In this document: piece by piece, positions 18,405 through 26,585 of the stretch
Layout: each line of letters starts with the position of its first letter
Numbering within the stretch: position 1 is the stretch's first letter
NCBI RefSeq assembly: GCF_900117415.1
Contig: NZ_FPEI01000003.1
Span: forward strand, 1 to 64,000
DNA: 64,000 bases
Reading direction: 5' to 3'
From: Hyphomicrobium sp. CS1BSMeth3
GTDB lineage: Bacteria; Pseudomonadota; Alphaproteobacteria; Rhizobiales; Hyphomicrobiaceae
The notes under the pieces: generated by a model
What the model saw: only the letters and a program-made list of their open reading frames with translations
Told to the model about the DNA's origin: nothing
Database searches by the model: none
Made by a program: the position numbers and the translations under genes

Positions 18405-19597
18405 TTGATGCGCTCGATCGCGACTGCGGTCGCCTCGCCGCCGCCGATGCAGAGGGATGCGACGCCCTTGGTCTCGCCGCGCTTTGCCATGGCATTGATG
18501 AGCGTCACGATGATGCGCGCGCCGGAAGCACCGACCGGATGGCCGAGCGCGCAGGCGCCGCCGTGGATGTTGACCTTGTCGTGCGGCAGGTCGAGATCGC
18601 GCATGGCCGCCATGGTGACCACGGCAAAGGCCTCGTTGATCTCGTAGAGGCCGACATCGCTCGCCTTCCAGCCGGCTGCTTCGAGCACCTTCTTCATGGC
18701 GCCGATCGGGGCCGTCGTGAACCAGGCAGGGGCCTGGGCGTGGCTCGCCTGGGCGACGATGCGGGCGAGCGGCTGAAGCTTCCGGCGCTTGGCCTCGCTC
18801 TCGCGCATGAGGACAAGGGCTGCCCCGCCATCCGAGATCGAGCTCGAGTTGGCAGGCGTCACCGTGCCGCCATCGCGGAAGGCGGGCTTGAGGGTCGGGA
18901 TCTTGGCGGGATCGGCCGTGAAAGGCTGCTCGTCGCGCGCCACCTCGGTCGTTCCCTTGCGCGACTTGACCATCACCGGGACGATCTCGTTGGCAAAGGA
19001 GCCGTCCTCGTTGGCGACCTTGGCGCGGCGCAGGCTTTCGATGGCGTAGGCATCCTGCTGCTCGCGCGTGAACTGGTAATGCTGCGCCGTGTCCTCGGCA
19101 TAGGTGCCCATGAGGCGGCCCTTGTCGTAGGCATCCTCGAGGCCGTCGAGGAACATGTGATCATAGGCCTGCGTATGACCGAGCCGTGCGCCGGAGCGCA
19201 TCTTCGGCAGCAGGTACGGCGTGTTGGTCATGCTCTCGAGACCGCCGGCGATGATCACGTCCTTGGGCCGCGTGTGCAGGGCCTCGTAGGCCATCATGAC
19301 GGTCTTCATGCCCGAGCCGCACATCTTGTTCACGGTCGTACAGGGCACGCTGTCGGGAAGACCGCCATAGCGCGCGGCCTGACGTGCCGGTGCCTGGCCC
19401 TGACCCGCCGGCAGCACGCAGCCCATGAGGACCTCGGCGACCTCTTCGGCGGCGATGCCGGTGCGTCCGAGCGCCGACTTGATCGCAGCGGCGCCAAGCT
19501 CGGGCGCGGTCATGGCTTGGAGGCTGCCCTGGAAGCTGCCCATGGGCGTGCGCGCGCCCGCGACGATGACCACGGGATCGTTCGTTGGATTGGCCAT
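18401..19597 (-). CDS. Acetyl-CoA acyltransferase (thiolase)
   Basis: A 398-residue thiolase with all three signatures: nucleophilic C93 in NKMCGSGMK, GGACALGHPVGASGAR with the catalytic histidine, and SLCIGGGEA with the second cysteine. It either condenses two acetyl-CoA or cleaves 3-ketoacyl-CoA; sequence alone does not separate these. ATG 19597 follows a strong AAGGAGG. It is distinct from the phaA copy at 47860. Next to a fatty-acid CoA ligase, and near acyl-CoA dehydrogenase and hydratase genes, it probably serves the beta-oxidation cluster (inference). Confidence 0.92.
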   Translation of the reverse strand: MANPTNDPVVIVAGARTPMGSFQGSLQAMTAPELGAAAIKSALGRTGIAAEEVAEVLMGCVLPAGQGQAPARQAARYGGLPDSVPCTTVNKMCGSGMKTVMMAYEALHTRPKDVIIAGGLESMTNTPYLLPKMRSGARLGHTQAYDHMFLDGLEDAYDKGRLMGTYAEDTAQHYQFTREQQDAYAIESLRRAKVANEDGSFANEIVPVMVKSRKGTTEVARDEQPFTADPAKIPTLKPAFRDGGTVTPANSSSISDGGAALVLMRESEAKRRKLQPLARIVAQASHAQAPAWFTTAPIGAMKKVLEAAGWKASDVGLYEINEAFAVVTMAAMRDLDLPHDKVNIHGGACALGHPVGASGARIIVTLINAMAKRGETKGVASLCIGGGEATAVAIERIN

Positions 19598-19752
19598 TGC
19601 GGCCTCCTTGTGAATGGGTTCGGGAGTTGGCTTGCAGCATACACCCCGCGTCAAGGGGTTCAACGGCGGGTTATTTCGCTCACGCCTGAATTCGCTTCGC
19701 TCATCGGCTCCGCGGGGGCGGCGCACGCGCCGGCGCGCGGTCGCGCGCTCCT

Positions 19753-19889
19753 CCTTCTCCCCGCAAGCGGGGAGAAGGTCGGGATGAGGGGCGGCCGCTT
19801 GCACTGACGTTTGCGTATGCCGCCGCCCCTCACGTCGTGCTGAAAGCACGCCTGAGGCGTGGCCCTCTCCCCGCGCGCGGGGAGAGGGG
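19753..19889. repeat. REP-like double-hairpin element, copy 2
   Basis: Two hairpins in inverted arrangement: CTTCTCCCCG/CGGGGAGAAGG, then GTCGGGATGAGGGGCGG and the inverted half GCCGCCCCTCAC, ending CCCTCTCCCCG/CGGGGAGAGGG. An extra small stem (GTGCTGAAAGCACG) is inserted in the second half. It fills most of the 316-bp gene-free gap between the SH3 protein and the thiolase; nothing else is visible there. Confidence 0.8.
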
Positions 19890-19913
19890 AAGTAGGGGGA
19901 GGAAGTAAGTTCC

Positions 19914-20525
19914 TCACCGCATCCAGGGCGGGCGGAGATAGGTCGCGTTCGACCAGCCGCGGATGCCGCGATAGGTCACGGGGCACCAGGAGCCCGAACA
20001 AGGACTGCCGACGGTCACGCCGCAAGCATTCGGTGGGATGCCGCCGACCTCGCGATGCTCGGCGCTCGGCCCCGTGCGGATGCGCAGCGTGTCGCCCTGC
20101 CTGACGCCCATCACGCAGTGGCTCTCCCGATCCGCGGTCGCGCCGGTGGTGGAGGGCGGTGCCGGGCGCGGGGGAGGTGCAGGTGCTGCCTGGCGTGGCG
20201 GCGGGGGCTCGGTGCGCTGTGGCGCCGGTGCGGCCGCCGCACCACCTTCCTGCACGTTGACGAGGCGCGAGTCGACCCAGCCGCGCCGCGTGCCGAGTGC
20301 CACGTCGCACCAGCCCGAGACGCACTTGCCGACGACCTGGATGCCGCAGGCGCCAGCGGGCAGGCTGCCGACCGGGTTATGACGCGATGAGGGACCGCCG
20401 CGGAGTAGGATGGTCTCTTTGCCGACGCACAGCGTGCGCGCCGCGGCCGGACTGGAACTCCATCCCGTGACGACAAGAGCCGCCATCACAGCCAATGGCA
20501 GCGTCCACGTGCGCCCAATCCGCAT
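19914..20525 (-). CDS. Secreted protein with two bacterial SH3 domains
   Basis: 203 residues. A signal peptide (~1-30, ending near SPAAARTLC) is followed by SH3b domain 1 (~36-95: LRGGPSSRHNPVGSLPAG ... GWVDSRLV), a Pro/Ala-rich linker (~97-130), and SH3b domain 2 (~135-198: RIRTGPSAEHREVGGIPP ... RGWSNATYL). Each domain has paired cysteines (CGIQVVGKC, CGVTVGSPC), suggesting disulfides in the periplasm. Such proteins usually bind cell wall or other ligands; none is identified. ATG 20525 follows GGGAAGAG. It appears to be a single-gene unit. Confidence 0.75.
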   Translation of the reverse strand: MRIGRTWTLPLAVMAALVVTGWSSSPAAARTLCVGKETILLRGGPSSRHNPVGSLPAGACGIQVVGKCVSGWCDVALGTRRGWVDSRLVNVQEGGAAAAPAPQRTEPPPPRQAAPAPPPRPAPPSTTGATADRESHCVMGVRQGDTLRIRTGPSAEHREVGGIPPNACGVTVGSPCSGSWCPVTYRGIRGWSNATYLRPPWMR

Positions 20526-20641
20526 CAATCCGCTCTTCCCACCCTAAGCTGATCTCTCCGATTAACCTTAAGCGAAGCCCTGCGCCTCCCACAAGGGGCG
20601 CGGTCCACTTCGAGCCATGTGGGAAGCCGGAAGCGAGCGCC

Positions 20642-22381
20642 CTACGCCTTAGTCTTGGCGCGCTTCGCTGCCTCCTCCGCGACCAGCTCCTTCTTGGAGA
20701 GCTTGCCGATCATGGTCTTCGGCAGCGCGTCGCGGATCTCGATCTCCGCCGGCAGCTCGATGCGCGAGAGCTTGGGCTCGAGATGCTTCATGAGCTCGGG
20801 GATCGTCACGCTCGCCCCGGCCTTGAGCTTGACGAAGGCCTTGGGCGCCTCGCCGCGATACTCGTCGGGAATGCCGATGACCGTGGTCTCCTCGACGGCC
20901 GGATGCTCGTAAAGCGCTTCCTCGATCCGGCGCGGATAGACGTTGTAGCCCGAGCAGATGATGAGGTCCTTGATGCGGTCGACAATAAAGAGGAAGCCCT
21001 CCTTATCCATGATCGCCACGTCGCCGGTCCTCAGGAAGTCGCCGACGAACTGCTCCTCGGTCTCGCGCGGCTTCTTCCAGTAGCCCTTCATGACCTGCGG
21101 GCCCTTCACGCAGATCTCGCCCTTCTCGCCGAGCGGTACTTCTTTGGTCGGGTCATCGAGGGCGCGGAGCGACACGATCGTCTGCGGAATGGGCTGGCCG
21201 ATCGATCCTTCCTTGACCGGCCCACCGAGCGGGTTCGCCGTGACCACGGGTGAAGCCTCGCTCAAGCCATAGCCCTCCACGAGATTGCAGCCCGTGAGCT
21301 GCTCGAAACGCTGCTTGATCTCGAGCGGAAGCGCCGCGCCGCCCGAGAGGCAGAACTTGAGCGAGGAGAGATCGAAGCTCTTGAGCTTCGGGTGGTGCAT
21401 CATCGCATTGAACAGCGTCGGCACGCCGGGCATGACCGTCGGCTTGGTCTTGTCGATGAGCTTCAGCGCATCATCGAGCACGAAGCGCGGCATGATGATG
21501 ATCTCGGCCGCCTTGGCGACCGCGAAGTTCAAGACCACCGTCATCGCGAAGACATGGAAGAAGGGGAGCACGCCCATGACGCGCTCGGTCCCCTCCTCGA
21601 CCTCGGGCGCCCAGGCTGCCGTCTGGATCACGTTCGTATAGACGGCGGCATGGGTCAGCATGGCGCCCTTGGGCGTGCCGGTGGTGCCGCCCGTATACTG
21701 CAGGACCGCGACGTCCTCGGTCGGGTTGATGGCCGGCCCCTGGAAGCGGCCGTCATTGGCGAGGACGCTCTCCTCGAAAATGATCGAGGGGGCGACCTTG
21801 GAAGACCTGACGTTCGCCAGCTCCTTGCTCTTGAAGAGACGGAAGAGGATCGACTTTGCGGTCGGCAGCAGGGCCGGGAAGGGCGCGACGATGGCCCGCT
21901 TGAGCGTGCCCGCCGCCATGAGCGCCTCGACCTTGTTGAAAAGCACCTTGAGGTCGAGCGTCACCATGATGTCGGTCTCGCTGTCCTTCACCTGGAAGGT
22001 CAGCTCCTCGACGGTATAGAGCGGGTTGTAGTTGACGACCGTGCCGCCTGCCCTGAGCGTCGCGAAGTAGAAGACGACGAATGTCGGCGAGTTGGGGAGA
22101 AACAGACCGACCTTGGTCCCCTTGGTCACGCCGAGCGCTGCGAGCCCGGCGGCCGCCCGGTCCACGAGGCGCGACATGTCGCCGTAGGTGATTGTCCGGC
22201 CAAGAAAGTTGGTGCAGATACGCGAAGGATGCCGTTCGGCAGCTCGTTCGAGAAGCTGATAGAGCGGCGCCGGGGCTATCTGCTGGTGCCAGTTCACGCC
22301 GGCGGGGTAGTGCGCAAGCCAGGGATAGCTCAGCTGTGCCGGTGCTGCGCCACCCGTCGTTGCTGGTGTGCCTGCGGACAT
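20642..22381 (-). CDS. Long-chain acyl-CoA ligase (FadD/PimA-like)
   Basis: A 579-residue ANL-superfamily AMP-forming ligase. P-loop YTGGTTGTPKG (~229-239), GYGLSEASPV, YxRTGD-type FLRTGDVAIMD, and the C-terminal catalytic lysine in PKTMIGKLSKKEL are all intact. It activates a fatty or dicarboxylic acid as the CoA thioester for beta-oxidation. I start at ATG 22381 because GGGAGG precedes it; ATG 22411 lacks a ribosome site. Divergent from the ACP/ketosynthase operon across a 380-bp gap, so both units may share control. Confidence 0.93.
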   Translation of the reverse strand: MSAGTPATTGGAAPAQLSYPWLAHYPAGVNWHQQIAPAPLYQLLERAAERHPSRICTNFLGRTITYGDMSRLVDRAAAGLAALGVTKGTKVGLFLPNSPTFVVFYFATLRAGGTVVNYNPLYTVEELTFQVKDSETDIMVTLDLKVLFNKVEALMAAGTLKRAIVAPFPALLPTAKSILFRLFKSKELANVRSSKVAPSIIFEESVLANDGRFQGPAINPTEDVAVLQYTGGTTGTPKGAMLTHAAVYTNVIQTAAWAPEVEEGTERVMGVLPFFHVFAMTVVLNFAVAKAAEIIIMPRFVLDDALKLIDKTKPTVMPGVPTLFNAMMHHPKLKSFDLSSLKFCLSGGAALPLEIKQRFEQLTGCNLVEGYGLSEASPVVTANPLGGPVKEGSIGQPIPQTIVSLRALDDPTKEVPLGEKGEICVKGPQVMKGYWKKPRETEEQFVGDFLRTGDVAIMDKEGFLFIVDRIKDLIICSGYNVYPRRIEEALYEHPAVEETTVIGIPDEYRGEAPKAFVKLKAGASVTIPELMKHLEPKLSRIELPAEIEIRDALPKTMIGKLSKKELVAEEAAKRAKTKA

Positions 22382-22762
22382 GGTCTTGATGCCTCCCTGA
22401 ATCGCGTCCATTTAGGACGGTAGGCTGGGGCGCGCTCAGACGCCACGACGTGCGGCAGCGACGAGCCGATGCACCGTTGATCTGCTTTGACGCGCATCAT
22501 TGCGCTCGCCGCGAGTCGCTGAACTATCACGGTAAACGACTTTGAACACTTTTGTCCCCGAGCGCCAGCTTTGATGGTTGTACTGCACACGTATGCGGAG
22601 GCCTGAACTACCGGAGCCCCGAAACAACAGTCCGTGACCGTATGGACTTGAATAGTGTTAACGGTTATGTGAGGCCCAACTTGCGGTCAGACGGGCTTTG
22701 CCTTAGCTAAACCAACACATCAGCACCTGTACCCGCAGAGTACTTGGGGGTGGGAGAGACAA
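22382..22762. promoter_or_regulatory. Divergent intergenic region between the CoA ligase and ACP genes
   Basis: 381 bp without a plausible gene. Base composition is visibly less GC-rich than the coding DNA, especially 22500-22720, as expected for a two-way promoter region. No clear operator palindrome or terminator was found. The ribosome site of the ACP gene, GGGAGAG, is at the right end. Confidence 0.5.
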
Positions 22763-23029
22763 ATGGACGACGTTGCCACCAAGATCATCGATATCCTCAA
22801 GAAGCACATGAAGGAGCCACGTGACGACATCGGGCTCTCGACTGCGCTTACTGATCTGAAGATCGAGTCTCTCGATCTTGCAATGATCGTATTCGACATC
22901 GAGGATTCTTTCGGAATCCAGATCCCCTACAATGCCAACGAGGAAGTTGAAGACTTCAAGACCGTCGGCTCGGTAGTGGATCGCGTCAAGGCTCTGCTGG
23001 AGAATTCGGGCGCGCCGGCCAAGGCGTGA
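22763..23029 (+). CDS. Acyl carrier protein (specialised)
   Basis: 88 residues, acidic, four-helix ACP fold. The phosphopantetheine serine is S36 in KIESLDLAM; the usual D before S is E here (ESL in place of DSL), a change seen in specialised ACPs. FDIEDSFGIQIP is the recognition helix. It is followed 67 bp later by a ketosynthase, an arrangement reminiscent of NodF-NodE or AcpXL systems rather than the housekeeping acpP-fabF. The acyl product cannot be told. GGGAGAG precedes the ATG. Confidence 0.9.
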   Translation: MDDVATKIIDILKKHMKEPRDDIGLSTALTDLKIESLDLAMIVFDIEDSFGIQIPYNANEEVEDFKTVGSVVDRVKALLENSGAPAKA

Positions 23030-23096
23030 CGCCAGCGCGGACTATTCCACGCGTGCCGGAAGCGTTCCGGTTGCCATAGTAGAAGAAGTGCGTCCC

Positions 23097-24332
23097 ATGA
23101 CACAGTCTAAGGGCGAGCGTCGCCGCGTCGTCGTTACCGGCGTTGGCGCCGTTACGCCGATCGGTCTCGATGCTCGCGAAACGTGGTCGTCGATGCGGGA
23201 AGGTCGCTGCGGCGTCGGTCCGATCGAGACCTTCGAGATCAAGGATCTCTACATCCACATCGCGGCCGAGATCAAAGGCTTCGATCCTGCAAAGCACGTC
23301 TCGAGCAGGAAGGTCCAGTACGGCGACCGCTATTCATGGTTCGCCGCGCGCTCGGCCGAAGAGGCGTGGAAGCAGTCCGGCCTGCCGACCCCGATTGCGG
23401 ACCCCTATCGCGCAGCCTGCATCTTCGGCTCGGGCGCTGGTGGCTTCAACACCATCGAGACGGCGTATGACGATCTCTTCTTGAAGAACAAGAAGGCGAC
23501 CAACCCCCTCACGCTGCTCCGCATCATCGGATCGTCGGCCTCGGCGCATATTGGCATCGAGCAAGGCATCAAAGGCCCGACATTCGCGACCTGCTCGGCC
23601 TGCTCGACGGCAACGCACGCGATCGCCATCGGCGCCGACTATATCCGCAACGGCCTCGTCGATGTCGCCGTTACGGGCGCCTCGGAAGCCGTCCTGACAC
23701 ATGGTTCGCTGCGCACGTGGCAGGCCATGCGCGTCCTCTCGCCGGAGGGCTGCTTCCCCTTCTCGAAGAAGCGCAATGGTACGGTCCTCGGCGAAGGTGC
23801 CGGCGCGCTGGTTCTGGAGAGTCTCGAGCACGCCCAGGCGCGCGGCGCGACCATCCTCGCCGAGCTCAAGGGCGTCGGCATGTCCTCCGACAGCAAGGAC
23901 ATGGTCAATCCCGATGTCGAGGGTCCGAGGAGCGCCATGGCGTTCGCGCTGGCCGATGCGGGCCTGAAGCCCGAGGACATCGGCTACCTCAATGCCCACG
24001 GCACGGCGACGGCCCTCAACGACGTCAACGAGACCAATGCCATCAAGATGGTCTTCGGCGAGCACGCTCAGAAGCTGCCGATCTCGTCGACCAAGTCCAT
24101 GACCGGCCACCTGCTCGGTGCCGGCGGTGCGGTCGAGGCCATTGCCTGCATCAAGGCGCTGCAGGACGGCTGGCTGCCGCCGACGATCGGCCTCGACGAG
24201 CCCGATCCGAAGTGTGACCTCGACTACATCCCGAATGTCGGGCGCGCGGCGAAGGTCGAAAACGTCATGTCGAACTCCTTTGCCTTCGGCGGCCTCAATG
24301 CCGTGCTCATTTTCGGCAAGCCGCCGGCCTGA
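23097..24332 (+). CDS. Beta-ketoacyl-ACP synthase (KAS II/NodE-like)
   Basis: A 411-residue condensing enzyme with the full Cys-His-His triad: C169 in TCSACSTATH, H301 in NAHGTAT, H338 in SMTGHLLGAGG. The N-terminal VVVTGVGAVTPIG and C-terminal SNSFAFGGLNAVL are typical of the FabF class. It presumably elongates acyl chains on the preceding ACP. ATG 23097 is preferred over GTG 23088 because the AGAAGAAG ribosome site abuts the GTG. A terminator-like hairpin follows before the SDR gene. Confidence 0.92.
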   Translation: MTQSKGERRRVVVTGVGAVTPIGLDARETWSSMREGRCGVGPIETFEIKDLYIHIAAEIKGFDPAKHVSSRKVQYGDRYSWFAARSAEEAWKQSGLPTPIADPYRAACIFGSGAGGFNTIETAYDDLFLKNKKATNPLTLLRIIGSSASAHIGIEQGIKGPTFATCSACSTATHAIAIGADYIRNGLVDVAVTGASEAVLTHGSLRTWQAMRVLSPEGCFPFSKKRNGTVLGEGAGALVLESLEHAQARGATILAELKGVGMSSDSKDMVNPDVEGPRSAMAFALADAGLKPEDIGYLNAHGTATALNDVNETNAIKMVFGEHAQKLPISSTKSMTGHLLGAGGAVEAIACIKALQDGWLPPTIGLDEPDPKCDLDYIPNVGRAAKVENVMSNSFAFGGLNAVLIFGKPPA

Positions 24333-24372
24333 GCCGCGAGCTCGCCAATTCTCTTCCCTCCTGACTGACGAT

Positions 24373-24405
24373 GCGGGCCGCCCTCCGGGTGGCCCGTATT
24401 CGTTT
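24373..24405 (+). terminator. Probable terminator after the ketosynthase
   Basis: Stem GCGGGCCGCC/GGGTGGCCCG with a short CTCC loop, followed by TATTCGTTT. The T-tract is weak, so read-through into the beta-oxidation genes is possible. Confidence 0.5.
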
Positions 24406-24485
24406 GTGGCGGTGGACGACAGCTCTGTTTGGCGCCACCCTGCGCTGAAGGGCAAACCCCACGCGAACATAGGAGGAGACATCCA

Positions 24486-25286
24486 ATGCAACCGGGACCA
24501 AGGCTCGCCGGCAAGGTCGCGATCGTGACGGGCGGCGCATCGGGCATCGGTGCCGAGACGGCGCGCATGTTCGCGCTCCATGGCGCCAAGGTGCTGCTGA
24601 CGGACGCCAATGCCGCGCTCGGCCGGAGCATCGCGGAGGAGATCACAGCTAAGGGCGGCACCGCTTCCTTCGTCGAGCAGGATGTGGCGAGCGAAGCCCG
24701 CTGGGCCGAGATCGTCGCCGACGCCGAGAAGCGCTACGGCCGCGTCGACATCCTCTGCAATATCGCCGGCATCTCCGGGCGCGATCCGCGCCAGAACATG
24801 CAGCAGGGCCTCGTCGGTGGCGGACGCATCCTGGAGCAGACGCTCGAGGTCTGGAACAAGGTCATGGAGATCAACGCGACCGGCACGTTCCTCGGCGTGA
24901 AGGCGGTGATCCCGGCCATGCAGCGCGCGGGCGGCGGCTCGATCATCAACATCTCGTCCATCTGCGGCATCGTCGGCTCGCACTCCAATGGCGCCTATCA
25001 CGCCTCCAAGGGCGCGGTGCGCATCTTCTCGAAGGCTGCCGCCATCCAGTACGCACCGGACAAGATCCGCGTGAACTCGATCCATCCGGGCTTCGTCGAT
25101 ACGCCCATGACCAAGCCGGGCCATTCGAACCCGGAAGTTGCCGAAGCCCGCATCGCCGCGACACCGCTCGGCCGCTTCGGCACGCCCGCAGACATCGCCG
25201 CCGGCTGCCTCTATCTCGCGTCGGACGAGGCGGCATGGGTCACGGGCAGCGAGCTCGTCATCGATGGCGGCATGACCGCCAACTGA
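24486..25286 (+). CDS. SDR-family NAD(P)-dependent dehydrogenase
   Basis: 266 residues, classical SDR: TGGASGIG cofactor loop, catalytic serine in NISSICG, YHASK tyrosine-lysine pair, and a PGFVDTPM loop. An acid about 20 residues after the glycine loop (LLTDANA) suggests NAD rather than NADP preference. NNAG is replaced by CNIAG. Strong AGGAGGAGA before ATG 24486. First gene of the run SDR, two acyl-CoA dehydrogenases, hydratase/dehydrogenase, so it may oxidise a hydroxy-acyl or alcohol intermediate; substrate not known. Confidence 0.88.
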   Translation: MQPGPRLAGKVAIVTGGASGIGAETARMFALHGAKVLLTDANAALGRSIAEEITAKGGTASFVEQDVASEARWAEIVADAEKRYGRVDILCNIAGISGRDPRQNMQQGLVGGGRILEQTLEVWNKVMEINATGTFLGVKAVIPAMQRAGGGSIINISSICGIVGSHSNGAYHASKGAVRIFSKAAAIQYAPDKIRVNSIHPGFVDTPMTKPGHSNPEVAEARIAATPLGRFGTPADIAAGCLYLASDEAAWVTGSELVIDGGMTAN

Positions 25287-25362
25287 TGAGCGGCATTGCC
25301 AATGGGCGGCGGCCTTTCTACGGTCGCCCCAATTGATCCGCAGCGGCCGAAGGAGCGCGCGC

Positions 25363-26574
25363 ATGTTCATCAGGTCCGTCGAACGCGATACGTCGCTCGA
25401 TGCCTTCCGCGCGGAGGTGCGCGACTTCTGCGAGCGCGAGCTGCCGCCCGAGGTCCGTCGCAAGCAGGCGCTCGGCCAGCATCTCGAGCGCCACGAGTAC
25501 GATGCCTGGCTGAAGCGGCTCGGCACCAAGGGCTGGATCACCGGCAAGTGGCCGAAGGAGCATGGCGGCCTCGGCTGGAGCCCGGCGCAGACGCTCGCCT
25601 TCAACGAGGAGCTCGGGCGCGCCGGCGCACCGGCGGTCGTTCCCTTCGGCGTGAACATGGCCGGGCCGGTCATCTACACGTTCGGCACGGAGGAGCAGAA
25701 GCGTACCTACCTCCCCGGCATCATCAAGAACGACACATGGTGGTGCCAGGGCTACTCCGAGCCCGGCGCCGGCTCCGATCTCGCCGCACTGAAGACCAAG
25801 GCCGTGCGCGATGGCGATCACTACGTGGTCAATGGCCAGAAGATCTGGACCTCGCTCGCGCACTGGGCGGACTGGATGTTCTGCCTCGTCAGGACGGACG
25901 ACAGCGGCAAGAAGCAGGAGGGCATTTCCTTCCTGCTCATCGACATGAAGACGCCCGGCATCACCGTGCGCCCGATCATCGCGATCACCATGAGCCATCA
26001 CCTCAACGAGGTGTTCTTCGACGACGTCCGCGTGCCCGTCGAGAACCTCATCGGCCAGGAAGGCAAGGGCTGGACGTACGCCAAGTTCCTGCTCGCCAAC
26101 GAGCGCGTCGGCAATGTCGAGATCTCGCGCCTGGAGCACGCGCTCGATGCCCTGCGCCGCCTGCTGGCTGAGACGCGCGAAGGCGGCCAGCCGCTCGCCG
26201 AGGATCCACTCTGGCGCCGCAAGGTTGCCGAGCACGAGGTGAACCTCGCGACCGTCAAGGCGCTCATGGCGGACCAGCTCGCGGCGACCTCCGAGGAAGG
26301 TGGGGCGCCGACGCTCATGGGCGCTGCTGCACTCAAGCTGCGCGGTACCGAGCTGCAGCAGGCGTTGCATCAGTCGGTCATGGACGTGCTCGGCCGCTAT
26401 GGGCAGATCTATCAGACAGACGCCCTGCACGGCGGCTGGAATGGCGAGCTGATCGGCCCCGAGGACACGACCGGCCTCGTCTACGAGCACCTCTATCGCC
26501 GTGCGGCGACCATCTACGGCGGCTCGAGCGAAGTGCAGAAGAACATCATCGCCAAAGGCGCTCTCGGTCTCTGA
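25363..26574 (+). CDS. Acyl-CoA dehydrogenase, large subunit (PimC-like)
   Basis: 403-residue flavoprotein. Typical segments: WCQGYSEPGAGSDLA (substrate/FAD strand), GQKIWTS, and the C-terminal ATIYGGSSEVQKNIIA. Where medium-chain dehydrogenases have the catalytic glutamate (YEGT), this protein has YGGS, as commonly seen in two-gene heteromeric dehydrogenases. Together with the next gene it matches the PimC/PimD pair of Rhodopseudomonas. ATG 25363 follows GAAGGAG. It is 11 bp upstream of the small subunit gene, so the two are surely co-translated. Confidence 0.9.
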   Translation: MFIRSVERDTSLDAFRAEVRDFCERELPPEVRRKQALGQHLERHEYDAWLKRLGTKGWITGKWPKEHGGLGWSPAQTLAFNEELGRAGAPAVVPFGVNMAGPVIYTFGTEEQKRTYLPGIIKNDTWWCQGYSEPGAGSDLAALKTKAVRDGDHYVVNGQKIWTSLAHWADWMFCLVRTDDSGKKQEGISFLLIDMKTPGITVRPIIAITMSHHLNEVFFDDVRVPVENLIGQEGKGWTYAKFLLANERVGNVEISRLEHALDALRRLLAETREGGQPLAEDPLWRRKVAEHEVNLATVKALMADQLAATSEEGGAPTLMGAAALKLRGTELQQALHQSVMDVLGRYGQIYQTDALHGGWNGELIGPEDTTGLVYEHLYRRAATIYGGSSEVQKNIIAKGALGL

Positions 26575-26585
26575 GGTTTCGAATA

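Noticed and set aside
23334-25673. 779-codon open frame antisense to the ketosynthase and SDR genes
   Set aside because: Spans the boundary of two well-supported genes on the other strand and has no domain or ribosome site.
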